From positions 12,637-76,636 of the forward strand of contig CAMLLU010000023.1 in NCBI GenBank assembly GCA_946480925.1: a DNA stretch of 64,000 nt, given 5' to 3'. Below the pieces are notes generated by a model, which was given only the letters and a program-made list of their open reading frames with translations, did no database searches and was not told the DNA's origin. The stretch is from an uncultured Rivibacter sp. (GTDB taxonomy: Bacteria; Pseudomonadota; Gammaproteobacteria; Burkholderiales; Burkholderiaceae). Below, in pieces: positions 33,350 to 41,998 of the stretch (the stretch's first letter is position 1; each line of letters starts with the position of its first letter). Made by a program: the position numbers and the translations under genes.

Positions 33350-34224
33350 TGACCGCCATGGCCGGCAACCAAGCTCCCGCTGGCGCTGCGCTCGCGCAGG
33401 CGCGCAGCTTCCTGTTCGTGCCCGGCAACCGCCCCGGACGTTTTGCGAAGGCCGTGGCCAGCGGTGCCGACGCCGTGGTCATCGACTTCGAAGACAGCGT
33501 GTCGGCGGACGAGAAGGCCCCCGCGCGGCAGGCTGTGTTGGGCGCCTGGGCGGGCCTGCAAGCGGCCGGTGTGCCGCTGGTGGTGCGCATCAACGCGCCC
33601 GAGACGGAGGCGGGTCGTGCGGACCTGGACATGCTGGCCCATTTGCCGGTGCGGCCCGCCGGCGTGATGGTGCCCAAGGTCGGTGGCACAGGCGTGCTCG
33701 CCACCGTCGCATCGGCATTGCCCGGCATCGCGCTGCTGCCGCTCATCGAAAGCGCCGAGGGCTATGCAGCGCTCGACGCCATTGCCCGTGCACCTTCGGT
33801 GCTGCGGCTCGCCGTGGGGCACATCGACTTCATGGCCGACACCGGCCTGCAGTGTTCCGACGACGAGCATGAACTCGCGCCGCTGCGCTTCGAGGTGGCG
33901 ATGCGCACGCGACTGCACCGGCTCGCACCGGCCGTCGACGGCGTGACGGTGGCGATCGACGACGAAGCCGGGCTGCGCGCCGACACGCAGCGTGCATTGC
34001 GCTTCGGCTTCGGCGCCAAGCTGTGCATCCACCCGCGCCAGGTGGCGGTCGTGCATGCGGCGCTGGTCCCCAGCGACGAAGAGCTGCAGTGGGCACGCCG
34101 CGTGATCGCGGCCGACGCGGCCTCGGGCGGTGCCGCGGTGCAGCTCGATGGCCGCATGGTCGACGTGCCGGTGGTGCTGCAGGCGCGCTGCACCATCGCT
34201 CGCGCAAATGGCCGCCTCGCGTAA
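33349..34224 (+). CDS. CitE-like CoA-ester lyase, probable citramalyl-CoA lyase
   Basis: The 291-residue TIM-barrel protein has RSFLFVPGNRPGRFAKAVAS, GADAVVIDFEDSVSADEK, KVGGTGVLATVA and KLCIHPRQVAVVHAAL, as in HpcH/HpaI/CitE lyases with Mg-binding Glu and Asp. It would split citramalyl-CoA into acetyl-CoA and pyruvate, the last itaconate step. The ATG at 33349 shares one base with the preceding stop; an ATG at 33358 is a possible alternative. Confidence 0.82.
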   Translation: MTAMAGNQAPAGAALAQARSFLFVPGNRPGRFAKAVASGADAVVIDFEDSVSADEKAPARQAVLGAWAGLQAAGVPLVVRINAPETEAGRADLDMLAHLPVRPAGVMVPKVGGTGVLATVASALPGIALLPLIESAEGYAALDAIARAPSVLRLAVGHIDFMADTGLQCSDDEHELAPLRFEVAMRTRLHRLAPAVDGVTVAIDDEAGLRADTQRALRFGFGAKLCIHPRQVAVVHAALVPSDEELQWARRVIAADAASGGAAVQLDGRMVDVPVVLQARCTIARANGRLA

Positions 34225-34473
34225 GCGGGCCGTCTCACGTCTCACGTAAACGAAACCCTCTCACGTAACAGGCCGTTGAAGGCCCGGACGCGCCGGCCGC
34301 AGTGGGTCTGGAATTCGCCAAGCAACGGTCACACTCCGGTCATGACAGCCGATGGGGGGTCGGGCATCCTGCATCTGCACGCGACGTATTGATCCCTGTC
34401 GCCTGCTGCACCCCGGGCTCGCACCGCAATTTGCGGCTGTTCTCCTCCCTCCCATCGGAGCCCGGGATTTCAC
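34225..34473. other. gene-free segment with strong secondary structure
   Basis: No gene is supported here. At about 34415-34467 CCCGGGCTC and GAGCCCGGG pair around an inner CCGCAA/TTGCGG hairpin. Together with the terminator that follows, this could be the end of an untranslated RNA or a small RNA. Short CTCACGTAA repeats occur at 34237-34270. Confidence 0.35.
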
Positions 34474-34474
34474 C

Positions 34475-34507
34475 CCCCGGAGCCATGCTCCGGGGGTTTT
34501 CTTTTTC
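34475..34507 (+). terminator. strong rho-independent terminator
   Basis: CCCCCGGAGC (34475-34484) pairs perfectly with GCTCCGGGGG (34488-34497) around CAT, followed by TTTTCTTTTT. It ends plus-strand transcription behind the itaconate-type operon. Confidence 0.9.
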
Positions 34508-34514
34508 TTGCCTG

Positions 34515-35390
34515 CTACCGCCGCCGGCGCACGGTGCGCGCGGCCATCTCCACGAAGGCCAGTGCCGCGGGCGAAAGCCGCTTCATGTTGCGCACCGCCA
34601 GCCCGGTGATGCGCCGCTGCTGCGGCGAAAGGCTGCGGTAGACGACACCGGGCGCCTCGTCCGGCAGCGCGAGCCGCGCCGCGATGGCCAGCGCATGGCC
34701 TTGTGCCACGAAGCCGAGCACGGAGCTCAGTTGCTCGAAGCGGTACAGCACCTTTGGCTGGGCGCCCGTCTCGGCGAGGATGCGATCGACCGCCGGGCCG
34801 CTGCCGGCCCCGGTGCGGATGAAGGGCTCGGCCTCCAGGTCCCGCGGGTGGACGAAGCGTTTTTGCGCCAGGCGATGCCCGGCCGGAACGAGCGCCACGA
34901 ATTCGTCCTCGGCCAGTCGTACGGTCTCGAAGCGGTCGTCGGGCAGGGTGACGAAGCCGATCTCCGCGCGCTGCTCCAGCAGCCAGCGGATCACGGTCTC
35001 GTCGTCCTGCTCCTCCACCTGCACCTCCACCTCAGGCTGCAGGCGGTGGTATTCGGTCAACAAGGCCGGCAGCAGGCGCAGCGAAGAGGTGGAGCCGAAC
35101 GAGGCGATGCGCAAGGTGCCGCGCGCGACGCCGCGCACCGTGGCGGCTTCCTGAACCAGGGCTTCGCGCTGCTGAAGGATGTCGTGGGCCCGCACGAGCA
35201 GGCGGCTGCCCGCATCGGTGAGCGTGGACTGCACGCCTTCGCGGCGAACCAGCACCACGTCGAGTTCGGACTCCAGCGCATGAACGGCGTGGCTCACCGC
35301 GCTCTGCGTGATGCCCAGCAGCGCCGCTGCGCGCGAAAAGCTGCCGGCCCGCGCCACCGCGGCAAACACTTCCAGTTGCGTGAAGGTCAT
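34515..35390 (-). CDS. LysR-family regulator paired with EamA exporter
   Basis: The 291-residue protein has a LysR winged helix (MTFTQLEVFAAVARAGSFSR, AAALLGITQSAVSHAVHALE) and an effector domain (LRIASFGSTSSLRLLPALLT). It is divergent from the EamA transporter gene with a 74-bp gap that contains ATGAGC-GTTT-GCTCAT, so it probably controls that exporter. The ligand is unknown. Confidence 0.85.
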   Translation of the reverse strand: MTFTQLEVFAAVARAGSFSRAAALLGITQSAVSHAVHALESELDVVLVRREGVQSTLTDAGSRLLVRAHDILQQREALVQEAATVRGVARGTLRIASFGSTSSLRLLPALLTEYHRLQPEVEVQVEEQDDETVIRWLLEQRAEIGFVTLPDDRFETVRLAEDEFVALVPAGHRLAQKRFVHPRDLEAEPFIRTGAGSGPAVDRILAETGAQPKVLYRFEQLSSVLGFVAQGHALAIAARLALPDEAPGVVYRSLSPQQRRITGLAVRNMKRLSPAALAFVEMAARTVRRRR

Positions 35391-35411
35391 GGTGAGCTGG
35401 TGTGAATGGCT

Positions 35412-35427
35412 ATGAGCGTTTGCTCAT
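35412..35427. promoter_or_regulatory. candidate LysR site between regulator and EamA exporter
   Basis: ATGAGC (35412-35417) and GCTCAT (35422-35427) form a perfect inverted repeat with a 4-base centre, in the short divergent promoter region. The T-rich centre and position fit a LysR-type binding site. Confidence 0.45.
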
Positions 35428-35464
35428 TTGCCGATGAAAAACCATAAGCAGATAGTAGCGGGCC

Positions 35465-36421
35465 ATGAAAGCACTGGACACCTCCTGCACCGCCGCCGCT
35501 GCCGCGCACACGGCAGTACGGCCACGACCCTGGGCCGTTCATCTCAAGCTCGTCGGCATGGCCGCGCTGTGGGGTGCATCCTGGCCGTGCGGGCGGGTGC
35601 TGGCGCAGGCGCTTCCACCGCTGTCGGCGGCGAGCTGGCGTTTTCTCATCGCCACGCTGCTCCTGCTGACGTGGCTGCACAGCAGGGGTGGAATGGGGCG
35701 CCTGCGGGCGTTGTCGCCGCGGCAGTGGGCGGGGCTGGTGGCCGCGGGTGCGCTGGGCGTGTATGGCTATGCGGTCTTCTTCATGCTGGGGCTCGCGCAC
35801 GTGCCGGCCGGCCGCGCGGCGTTGATCGTGACGACCAACCCGGTGCTCACAACGCTCATCGCCGCGTGGCTCTTCGGCGAGCGGCTGAACTGGAGGATCG
35901 GCCTGGGCATCGCGCTGGCCACCGCGGGCGCGGTGACGGTCATGTCACGTGGTGCGCCGTGGGCGGTGCTGTCCGGCAGCGTGGGCATGGGCGAATTGCT
36001 GCTGCTCGGCTGCGTGGCCACGTGGGTGGGCTACACGCTCATCGCGCGCAGGCTGCTGGCTGGCCTCGATGCGTTGACGACCACCACCGCCACGGCCGGT
36101 GTGGGCACGGTGATGCTGCTGGCCTCGGCGTTGCTGTTCGAAGGGCCTGGCGCGCTGGCCAGCCCGTTGACGGCCGGCGTCTCGGTGTGGGTGGCGCTGG
36201 GTTTCCTGGCGGCGGGCGCCACGGTGGTCGCCTATGCGTGGTACTTCGAGGGTGTGGCCGCACTGGGTGCCGGGGCGGCCGCGGGCTACATCAGCCTCGT
36301 GCCGGTGTTCGGCGTGCTGCTCGCAACTCTGTGGCTGGGCGAGGTGCTCGACGCCTCCATCGCCGTGGGCGGTGTGCTCGCGGTGGGCGGCCTCGTGGTC
36401 ATGAACACCGCGCGCCGCTGA
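35465..36421 (+). CDS. EamA-family (DMT) transporter
   Basis: The 318-residue protein has ten hydrophobic helices in two EamA repeats (LVGMAALWGASWPCGRVLAQ at the start, then the second half from VGMGELLLLGCVATWVGYTL). Members export amino acids or metabolites across the inner membrane. The substrate cannot be told. It is controlled in all likelihood by the divergent LysR gene. Confidence 0.85.
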   Translation: MKALDTSCTAAAAAHTAVRPRPWAVHLKLVGMAALWGASWPCGRVLAQALPPLSAASWRFLIATLLLLTWLHSRGGMGRLRALSPRQWAGLVAAGALGVYGYAVFFMLGLAHVPAGRAALIVTTNPVLTTLIAAWLFGERLNWRIGLGIALATAGAVTVMSRGAPWAVLSGSVGMGELLLLGCVATWVGYTLIARRLLAGLDALTTTTATAGVGTVMLLASALLFEGPGALASPLTAGVSVWVALGFLAAGATVVAYAWYFEGVAALGAGAAAGYISLVPVFGVLLATLWLGEVLDASIAVGGVLAVGGLVVMNTARR

Positions 36422-36433
36422 GCGGCCTTCGCG

Positions 36434-37351
36434 TCAATGGCCGGCGGCCAGCTGCTGCAGATGGCCGAGCAGCAGGCCGGCTGCCTGCGTGAGGTCTTGT
36501 CGGGGCCTCGAAGCCAGCAACAGGCGCCGGTTGGCCCATGGGTCCGTCAGCCGCACGGCCTTGAGGCGCAGGTCGGCCATCTGCGCGCGGCATGCGGCCA
36601 GCGGCACGATGCCGATGCCAAGGTCGGAGGCGATCATGTGGCACATCGCGTCGAAGCTGCGCACCTGCATGCGCAGGCGCATCGTCGCGCCGGCTTGCTC
36701 GGCGGCACGCGAGGTGAGCTCGAGCAGCGAGCTGCCGCGGTTGAGCCCCACGAAGTCATAGGCGAGGCAGTCTTCGAACGCCACGCGGCGTGATCGTGCG
36801 AGCGCGTGGCTCCTTGCGCACAGCACCACGAGCTCGTCGCGCTGGAAGGGCGTGGCCACCAGCCCGTCGGTCGGCGTGTTCTCGGCGAACACGCCCACGT
36901 CGGCCAGCCCTTCGAGCAGCGCCCGCACGATGTCGCCGCTCAGCTGCTCTTCCACTTCGACGCGGATGTCCGGGTTCGCATCCAGAAAGCTGGCCAGCGC
37001 CGACGGCAGGAACTCGATGAGCGCCGACATGTTGGCCCACAGCCGCACGTGCCCGCGGATGCCGCGCGAATAGTCCTGCAGCTCGCTGCTGAAGCGCTCG
37101 AAGCCGTGGAAGAGGCGCATGGCGTGCTGCAGCGCCACGTGCCCGGCCGCGGTGAGCGTCACCCCCTGTGCCGAGCGTTCGAGCAGCTGTGTGCCGGAGG
37201 CGGCCTCCAGGTCGGCCAGCCGACGGCTCGCCGCCGAAAGCGCCAGATGGCAGGCCTGCGCACCCTTGGTGATGCTGCCGGAGCGGGCCACCGCACAGAA
37301 CAGGCGCAGCGTGACGAAGTCCACCCGCGCGGGGTTGATGAGCTGGTCCAT
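36434..37351 (-). CDS. LysR-family regulator of the CoA transferase/HMG-lyase operon
   Basis: The 305-residue protein has the LysR DNA-binding helices (VDFVTLRLFCAVARSGSITK, HLALSAASRRLADLEAASGT) and a substrate-binding domain. It is divergent from the CoA transferase gene, and a near-perfect palindrome lies between them. It presumably activates the operon from 37464 to 41991 in response to a substrate or thioester. Confidence 0.85.
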   Translation of the reverse strand: MDQLINPARVDFVTLRLFCAVARSGSITKGAQACHLALSAASRRLADLEAASGTQLLERSAQGVTLTAAGHVALQHAMRLFHGFERFSSELQDYSRGIRGHVRLWANMSALIEFLPSALASFLDANPDIRVEVEEQLSGDIVRALLEGLADVGVFAENTPTDGLVATPFQRDELVVLCARSHALARSRRVAFEDCLAYDFVGLNRGSSLLELTSRAAEQAGATMRLRMQVRSFDAMCHMIASDLGIGIVPLAACRAQMADLRLKAVRLTDPWANRRLLLASRPRQDLTQAAGLLLGHLQQLAAGH

Positions 37352-37365
37352 GCGGGCATCTTAGG

Positions 37366-37384
37366 CCTTCGCAATTTGCGAAGG
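37366..37384. promoter_or_regulatory. candidate LysR operator
   Basis: CCTTCGCA-ATT-TGCGAAGG is a perfect inverted repeat, 15 bp before the LysR start and 80 bp before the CoA transferase gene. The T-N11-A character fits a LysR recognition site. Confidence 0.6.
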
Positions 37385-37463
37385 GGCCTGTGCGACGCGG
37401 CAATTCCTGCTGCGAAGACTGCGCCCCTAGAGTGGCTGCAGACGGACGGACACACGAAAACCC

Positions 37464-38630
37464 ATGCAAGCGTTGAAAGGCCTCAAGGTGCTCGAACTCG
37501 GCCAGCTGATCGCCGGCCCCTTTGCCGGCAAGACGCTGGCGGAGTTCGGGGCGGACGTGATCAAGATCGAGCCGCCGGGTGCCGGAGACCCGCTGCGCAA
37601 GTGGCGGCTGCTGCGCGACGACGGCACCTCGGCCTGGTGGGAGGTGCAGTCGCGCAACAAGCGCTCGGTGGCGCTGGACCTGCGCAGCGCCGAGGGCCAG
37701 CAGGCGCTGCGCGAGCTGGCATGCGAGGCCGACGTGCTGATCGAGAACTTCAAGCCCGGCACGCTCGAAGGCTGGGGCCTGGGCTGGGAGGCGCTGCATG
37801 CGCTGAATCCGCGCCTCGTCATGCTGCGGATCTCGGGCTACGGGCAGACCGGACCCTACCGCCACAAGCCCGGCTTCGGCGTGCTGGGCGAAGCGATGGG
37901 CGGGCTGCGACACCTCACCGGCGAGCCGGGCCGCGTGCCGGTGCGCGTGGGGGTGTCCATCGGCGACACGCTCTGCGCATTGCACGGCGTGATCGGCGTA
38001 CTGACGGCGCTCTACCACCGCGATGCGCAAGGCGGCGTGGGGCAGATGATCGACGTCGCGTTGTACGAGAGCGTGTTCAACGTGATGGAAAGCCTGGTGC
38101 CTGAATACGACGCCTTCGGCGTGGTGCGCGAACGCTCAGGCAGTGCGTTGCCGGGCATCGCACCCACCAACGCCTACCGCTGTGTCGACGGCAAGTACGC
38201 GCTCATCGCGGGCAATGGCGACAGCATCTTCAAGCGGCTCATGGCCGCCATCGGCCGGCCCGACCTCGAGAACGACCCCGCCCTCGCGCAGAACGACGGG
38301 CGTGTGGCGCGGGTGGCCGAGATCGACGCGGCCATCGAAGCGTGGACGCAACAGCGCCCGCTCGACGAGGTGCTGCAGGTGCTGGAGCAGGCACAGGTGC
38401 CCGCCGGTCGCATCTACTCGGTGGAAGACATCGTGCACGACCCGCAATACCTGGCGCGCGAAATGCTCGTGGAGCAGCGCTTGGCCGACGGCTCCACGCT
38501 GAAGGTGCCCGGCGTGGTGCCCAAGCTGAGTGCCACGCCCGGGCGCATTGCCTACCCGGCGCCCCGGCTGGGCGAACACACGCAGGAAGTGCTTGCGGCC
38601 CCCGGCTGGCCGCAGCGCAAGGAGCACTGA
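37464..38630 (+). CDS. CaiB/BaiF-family CoA transferase
   Basis: The 388-residue protein has the class III motifs LELGQLIAGPFAGKTLAEFG, ADVIKIEPPGAGDPLRKW and RISGYGQTGPYRHKPGFGVL. At the place where many members have the catalytic Asp (the residue after Phe in PGF), Gly is seen, followed by GEAMGGL, a subfamily pattern. It should activate a dicarboxylic acid for the lyase encoded next, for example 3-hydroxy-3-methylglutarate, but the substrate is inferred from context only. Confidence 0.82.
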   Translation: MQALKGLKVLELGQLIAGPFAGKTLAEFGADVIKIEPPGAGDPLRKWRLLRDDGTSAWWEVQSRNKRSVALDLRSAEGQQALRELACEADVLIENFKPGTLEGWGLGWEALHALNPRLVMLRISGYGQTGPYRHKPGFGVLGEAMGGLRHLTGEPGRVPVRVGVSIGDTLCALHGVIGVLTALYHRDAQGGVGQMIDVALYESVFNVMESLVPEYDAFGVVRERSGSALPGIAPTNAYRCVDGKYALIAGNGDSIFKRLMAAIGRPDLENDPALAQNDGRVARVAEIDAAIEAWTQQRPLDEVLQVLEQAQVPAGRIYSVEDIVHDPQYLAREMLVEQRLADGSTLKVPGVVPKLSATPGRIAYPAPRLGEHTQEVLAAPGWPQRKEH

Positions 38631-38631
38631 C

Positions 38632-39624
38632 ATGCAGGCAGGCCACGGCACCCGGCTCGCGATCAACGAGGTCGCGACGCGCGACGGCTTCCAGATGGAA
38701 TGCCGCTTCATCGACACCGACGACAAGGTGGCGCTCGTCAACGCGCTCAGCCGGCTGGGCTACGCCAAGATCGAGGTGACCTCGTTCACGTCGGCACAGG
38801 CCATTGCGGCACTGCGCGATGCCGAGGCGGTGATGCAGCGCATCGAGCGCGTGCCGCACGTCGTCTACACCGCGCTGGTGCCCAACGTGCGTGGCGGCGA
38901 GCGGGCGCTCGAATGTGGCATCGACGAGTTCAACCTCGTCATGTCGGCCAGCGAGACGCACAACCTCGCCAACCTGCGCATGACGCGCGAACAGTCGCTG
39001 CGCCAGCTGCGCGAGGTGATCGCGCAGGCGGCTGCGGCCGGGGTGCCTTCGAACGTGTCGCTGTCGTGCGTGTTCGGCTGCCCGATGGAAGGTGAGGTGC
39101 CGCTGGAGGGCGTGCTGGGCTGGATCGACCGATTCGCCGAAGCCGGCGCGCGCGGCGTGACGCTGTGCGACACCACCGGCATGGCCTTTCCCACGCAGGT
39201 GCAGGAGGTGTGCGAAGCGTTGGTGCGGCGCTACCCGGCGCTCGACTTCACTGCGCATTTCCACGACACACGCGCCATGGGCCTGGTCAACACCGTGGCG
39301 GCGGTGGAGGCGGGCATCCGCCAGTTCGACATGTCGCTGGGCGGCATCGGCGGTTGCCCTTATGCGCCTGGGGCTTCCGGCAACGTGGCCACCGAAGACG
39401 TGGTGCACATGCTGGAGTGCATGGGCTACCGCACCGGCATGGACCTCGACGGGCTGATCGACGCCGCGGGCCGCCTGGAGCGGCTGGTGGGCCACGAACT
39501 GCCGGCGCAGGTGTCACGCGCCGGCCACCGGCTCAAGCGGCATGCGCCGCCGCCGGAGTTCGAGGCCGTTCGCGAACGCGCACTGGCCCGCGAGGCCGCT
39601 GCGGCTACGGCACCTCAACGTTGA
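38632..39624 (+). CDS. HMG-CoA lyase-family protein
   Basis: The 330-residue TIM-barrel protein has the full lyase signature GGIGGCPYAPGASGNVATED, with the catalytic Cys, plus the metal-binding NEVATRDGFQME and TAHFHDTRAMG. It splits a 3-hydroxy-3-methyl acyl-CoA into acetyl-CoA and a keto acid. The ATG at 38632 starts just after the CoA transferase stop. Transferase plus lyase suggests use of HMG or a related compound. Confidence 0.88.
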   Translation: MQAGHGTRLAINEVATRDGFQMECRFIDTDDKVALVNALSRLGYAKIEVTSFTSAQAIAALRDAEAVMQRIERVPHVVYTALVPNVRGGERALECGIDEFNLVMSASETHNLANLRMTREQSLRQLREVIAQAAAAGVPSNVSLSCVFGCPMEGEVPLEGVLGWIDRFAEAGARGVTLCDTTGMAFPTQVQEVCEALVRRYPALDFTAHFHDTRAMGLVNTVAAVEAGIRQFDMSLGGIGGCPYAPGASGNVATEDVVHMLECMGYRTGMDLDGLIDAAGRLERLVGHELPAQVSRAGHRLKRHAPPPEFEAVRERALAREAAAATAPQR

Positions 39625-39634
39625 AAGGCGCACC

Positions 39635-40030
39635 ATGATCGACCACCTGGACCACCTCGTTCTCACCACCGCCCGCGAGGCGGATTGCATCCGCTTCTAC
39701 ACCGAAGTGCTGGGCATGCAGCTGGAGACCTTCGTCGGCGGCACGCCGCCGGTGGAGCGCAAGGCCTTCAAATTCGGCCAGCAGAAGATCAACCTGCACG
39801 TGAAGGGGCACGAGTTCGAGCCCAAGGCCCACACGCCGGTGCCCGGTGCGCTGGACCTGTGCTTCATCGCCTCGGTGCCGCTGCAGCAGGTGATCGCGCG
39901 GCTCCAAGCAGCGAAGGTGCCCATCGTCGAAGGGCCGGTGATGCGCACGGGCGCCACGTCGAAGATCCGCTCGGTGTACGTGCGCGACCCGGACCTGAAC
40001 CTGATCGAGATTTCCGAGCTCGCGGCGTGA
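39635..40030 (+). CDS. VOC-family protein
   Basis: The 131-residue protein has a vicinal-oxygen-chelate fold (MIDHLDHLVLTTAREADCIR, FYTEVLGMQLE, KINLHVKG, RSVYVRDPDLNLIEISEL). Relatives are glyoxalases, epimerases or dioxygenases. The role in this operon is unknown. It is coupled to the next gene by a GTGA overlap. Confidence 0.8.
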   Translation: MIDHLDHLVLTTAREADCIRFYTEVLGMQLETFVGGTPPVERKAFKFGQQKINLHVKGHEFEPKAHTPVPGALDLCFIASVPLQQVIARLQAAKVPIVEGPVMRTGATSKIRSVYVRDPDLNLIEISELAA

Positions 40031-40986
40031 ACGGCAGCCCGATGTTCAAAGTGGTGTTCCTCGATGCGGGCACCCTGCCGCAGGGCCTGCGCTTCGATGC
40101 GGGGCTGCCGATCGCCTGCGAGGCGCACGGCACGACGGCCGACGCGCAGGTGATGCAGCGCATCGCCGACGCCGACGTGGTGGTGACCAACAAGGTGCGG
40201 CTTCCGGCCGCCGTGTTGCGGCAGGCGCCGAAGCTGCGGCTCGTTTGTGTGGCCGCGGCCGGCACCGACAACGTGGATCTGCAGGCGGCGCGGCAGCAGG
40301 GCATTGCCGTGCGCAACGTGCCCGACTACGGCAGCGAGTCGGTGGCCGAGCACGCCATCGCCACGCTGATGGCGCTGCGCCGCCAGCTGCCCGGGTATGC
40401 GCAGGCAGCGGTGGACGGGCGCTGGTCGGCCGCGCCGCAGTTCTGCTGGCACGGCCCCACCATCCGTGACGTGGGCGGCTCGGTGCTCGGCGTGGTGGGC
40501 CGTGGGCGCATCGGCGAAGCCACCGCGCGGCTGGCGCGAGGCCTGGGCATGCAGGTGCTGTTCGCCGCGAAGCCGGGCCAGCCTTGCGCGCCCGACGAGC
40601 GCGAGCTCGATGCGCTGCTGTGCGAGGCCGATGCGATCAGCCTGCACGTGCCGCTGACGCCCGGAACACGCGGCCTTTTCGACGAGGCACGCCTCGCGCG
40701 CATGAAGCCCACTGCCGTGCTCGTGAACACCGGGCGTGGCGCGCTGGTGCAGCCGCAGGCACTGGCCGACGCATTGCGGGCCGGGCGCATTGCCGGCGCG
40801 GCGATCGACGTGCTGGAGACCGAGCCGCCGCCGGCCTCGCACCCGCTGCTGGCGCCCGGCATTCCCAACCTGCTGCTCACGCCGCACGTGGCATGGGCCA
40901 GCGAGAACGCGCAAGCCCGGCTGGCCGCCGGCGTCGTGCAGATCGTGCAGGCACATCTGCACGGCCTCGTCGGCACGACCGCGTGA
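40027..40986 (+). CDS. D-2-hydroxyacid dehydrogenase (NAD-dependent)
   Basis: The 319-residue protein has the Rossmann motif GRGRIGEATARLARG (usual GxGxxG), the catalytic Arg in VNTGRGALVQPQALADAL, the Glu in VLETEPPPASHP and the His in LTPHVAWASENAQ. It reduces 2-keto acids such as glyoxylate or hydroxypyruvate. The GTG at 40027 overlaps the previous stop; an ATG at 40042 is an alternative start. Confidence 0.85.
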   Translation: MNGSPMFKVVFLDAGTLPQGLRFDAGLPIACEAHGTTADAQVMQRIADADVVVTNKVRLPAAVLRQAPKLRLVCVAAAGTDNVDLQAARQQGIAVRNVPDYGSESVAEHAIATLMALRRQLPGYAQAAVDGRWSAAPQFCWHGPTIRDVGGSVLGVVGRGRIGEATARLARGLGMQVLFAAKPGQPCAPDERELDALLCEADAISLHVPLTPGTRGLFDEARLARMKPTAVLVNTGRGALVQPQALADALRAGRIAGAAIDVLETEPPPASHPLLAPGIPNLLLTPHVAWASENAQARLAAGVVQIVQAHLHGLVGTTA

Positions 40987-41025
40987 AGCACGACAGCGAT
41001 TCACCCCACGAACAGGAGACACCCC

Positions 41026-41991
41026 ATGCAGCGCAGAAAGATCCTCTCCGCGGCCGCGCTGGCCGCGTGCATGAACACAGGTTTTGCCGATACGTGGCCG
41101 AGCCGCCCCATCACGATGGTGGTGCCCACCGCGCCGGGCGGCTCCACCGACATCTGCGCGCGCCTCGTCGGTGAAGCGCTGGGCAAGGTGCTGGGGCAGG
41201 CGGTCGTCGTCGACAACAAGCCCGGTGCGGCCGGCAACCTGGGCACCGAGGCCGTGGCCCGCGCCAAGCCCGACGGCCACACGCTGCTGATGCAGTACTC
41301 GGGCTACCACGTGGGCAACCCGGCGCTGTTCGCGCAGATCAAGTGGCACCCCACCAAGGACTTCGTGCCGGTGGCGCTGGTGATGCGCGCACCGCACGTG
41401 GTGGCCATGGGCCCTTCGGTGCAGGCCAGCTCGCTGAAGGAGCTCATCGCCGCCGGCCAGAAGAACGGCAAGGGCCTGTTCTATGCCTCGTCGGGCAACG
41501 GCTCCATCCAGCACATCGCGGGCGAGCTGCTGGGGCAGATGGGCAAGGTGCCGGTGACGCACGTTCCCTACAAGGGCTCGGGCCCCGCGGTGAACGACCT
41601 CATCGGTGGGCAGGTGGACCTCTTCGTCACCACGCCGCCTTCCGTGATCGGCCACGTGGCCTCGGGCAAGCTCAAGGCGCTGGCCTACACCGGCAGGCAG
41701 CGCCACCCGTCGATGCCCAATGTGCCCACCTCGGCCGAAGCGGGCCTGCCCGGCTACGAGGTGGAGTCGTGGTTCGCGGTGTTCGCGCCGGCCGGCACGC
41801 CGGCGCCGGTGGTGGCGAGGCTGTCGAACGAGATCAAGACCATCGTCGAAAGCGAGGCCTACCGCAGGAAGATGGACGAGCAGGGCGCTTTCGCGACCTA
41901 CATGGACTCACCCACGCTCGCGAAGTTCGTCGACAAGGAGCTCGCCACCTGGGCCGGCGTGGTGAAGTCGGCGGGCATCAAGGCCGATTGA
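41026..41991 (+). CDS. Bug-family periplasmic solute-binding protein
   Basis: The 321-residue protein has a signal peptide (MQRRKILSAAALAACMNTGF, then ADTWP) and the Bug fold motifs RPITMVVPTAPGGSTDICAR and VVDNKPGAAGNLGTEAVA. Bug proteins feed carboxylates to tripartite tricarboxylate transporters, but no membrane subunits are nearby. It probably binds the substrate of the CoA transferase/lyase pathway. Confidence 0.9.
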   Translation: MQRRKILSAAALAACMNTGFADTWPSRPITMVVPTAPGGSTDICARLVGEALGKVLGQAVVVDNKPGAAGNLGTEAVARAKPDGHTLLMQYSGYHVGNPALFAQIKWHPTKDFVPVALVMRAPHVVAMGPSVQASSLKELIAAGQKNGKGLFYASSGNGSIQHIAGELLGQMGKVPVTHVPYKGSGPAVNDLIGGQVDLFVTTPPSVIGHVASGKLKALAYTGRQRHPSMPNVPTSAEAGLPGYEVESWFAVFAPAGTPAPVVARLSNEIKTIVESEAYRRKMDEQGAFATYMDSPTLAKFVDKELATWAGVVKSAGIKAD

Positions 41992-41998
41992 TCCCGCC

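Noticed and set aside
39697..41706. A 669-codon minus-strand open frame
   Set aside because: It lies antisense to the VOC, hydroxyacid dehydrogenase and Bug genes, all of which have clear family motifs.
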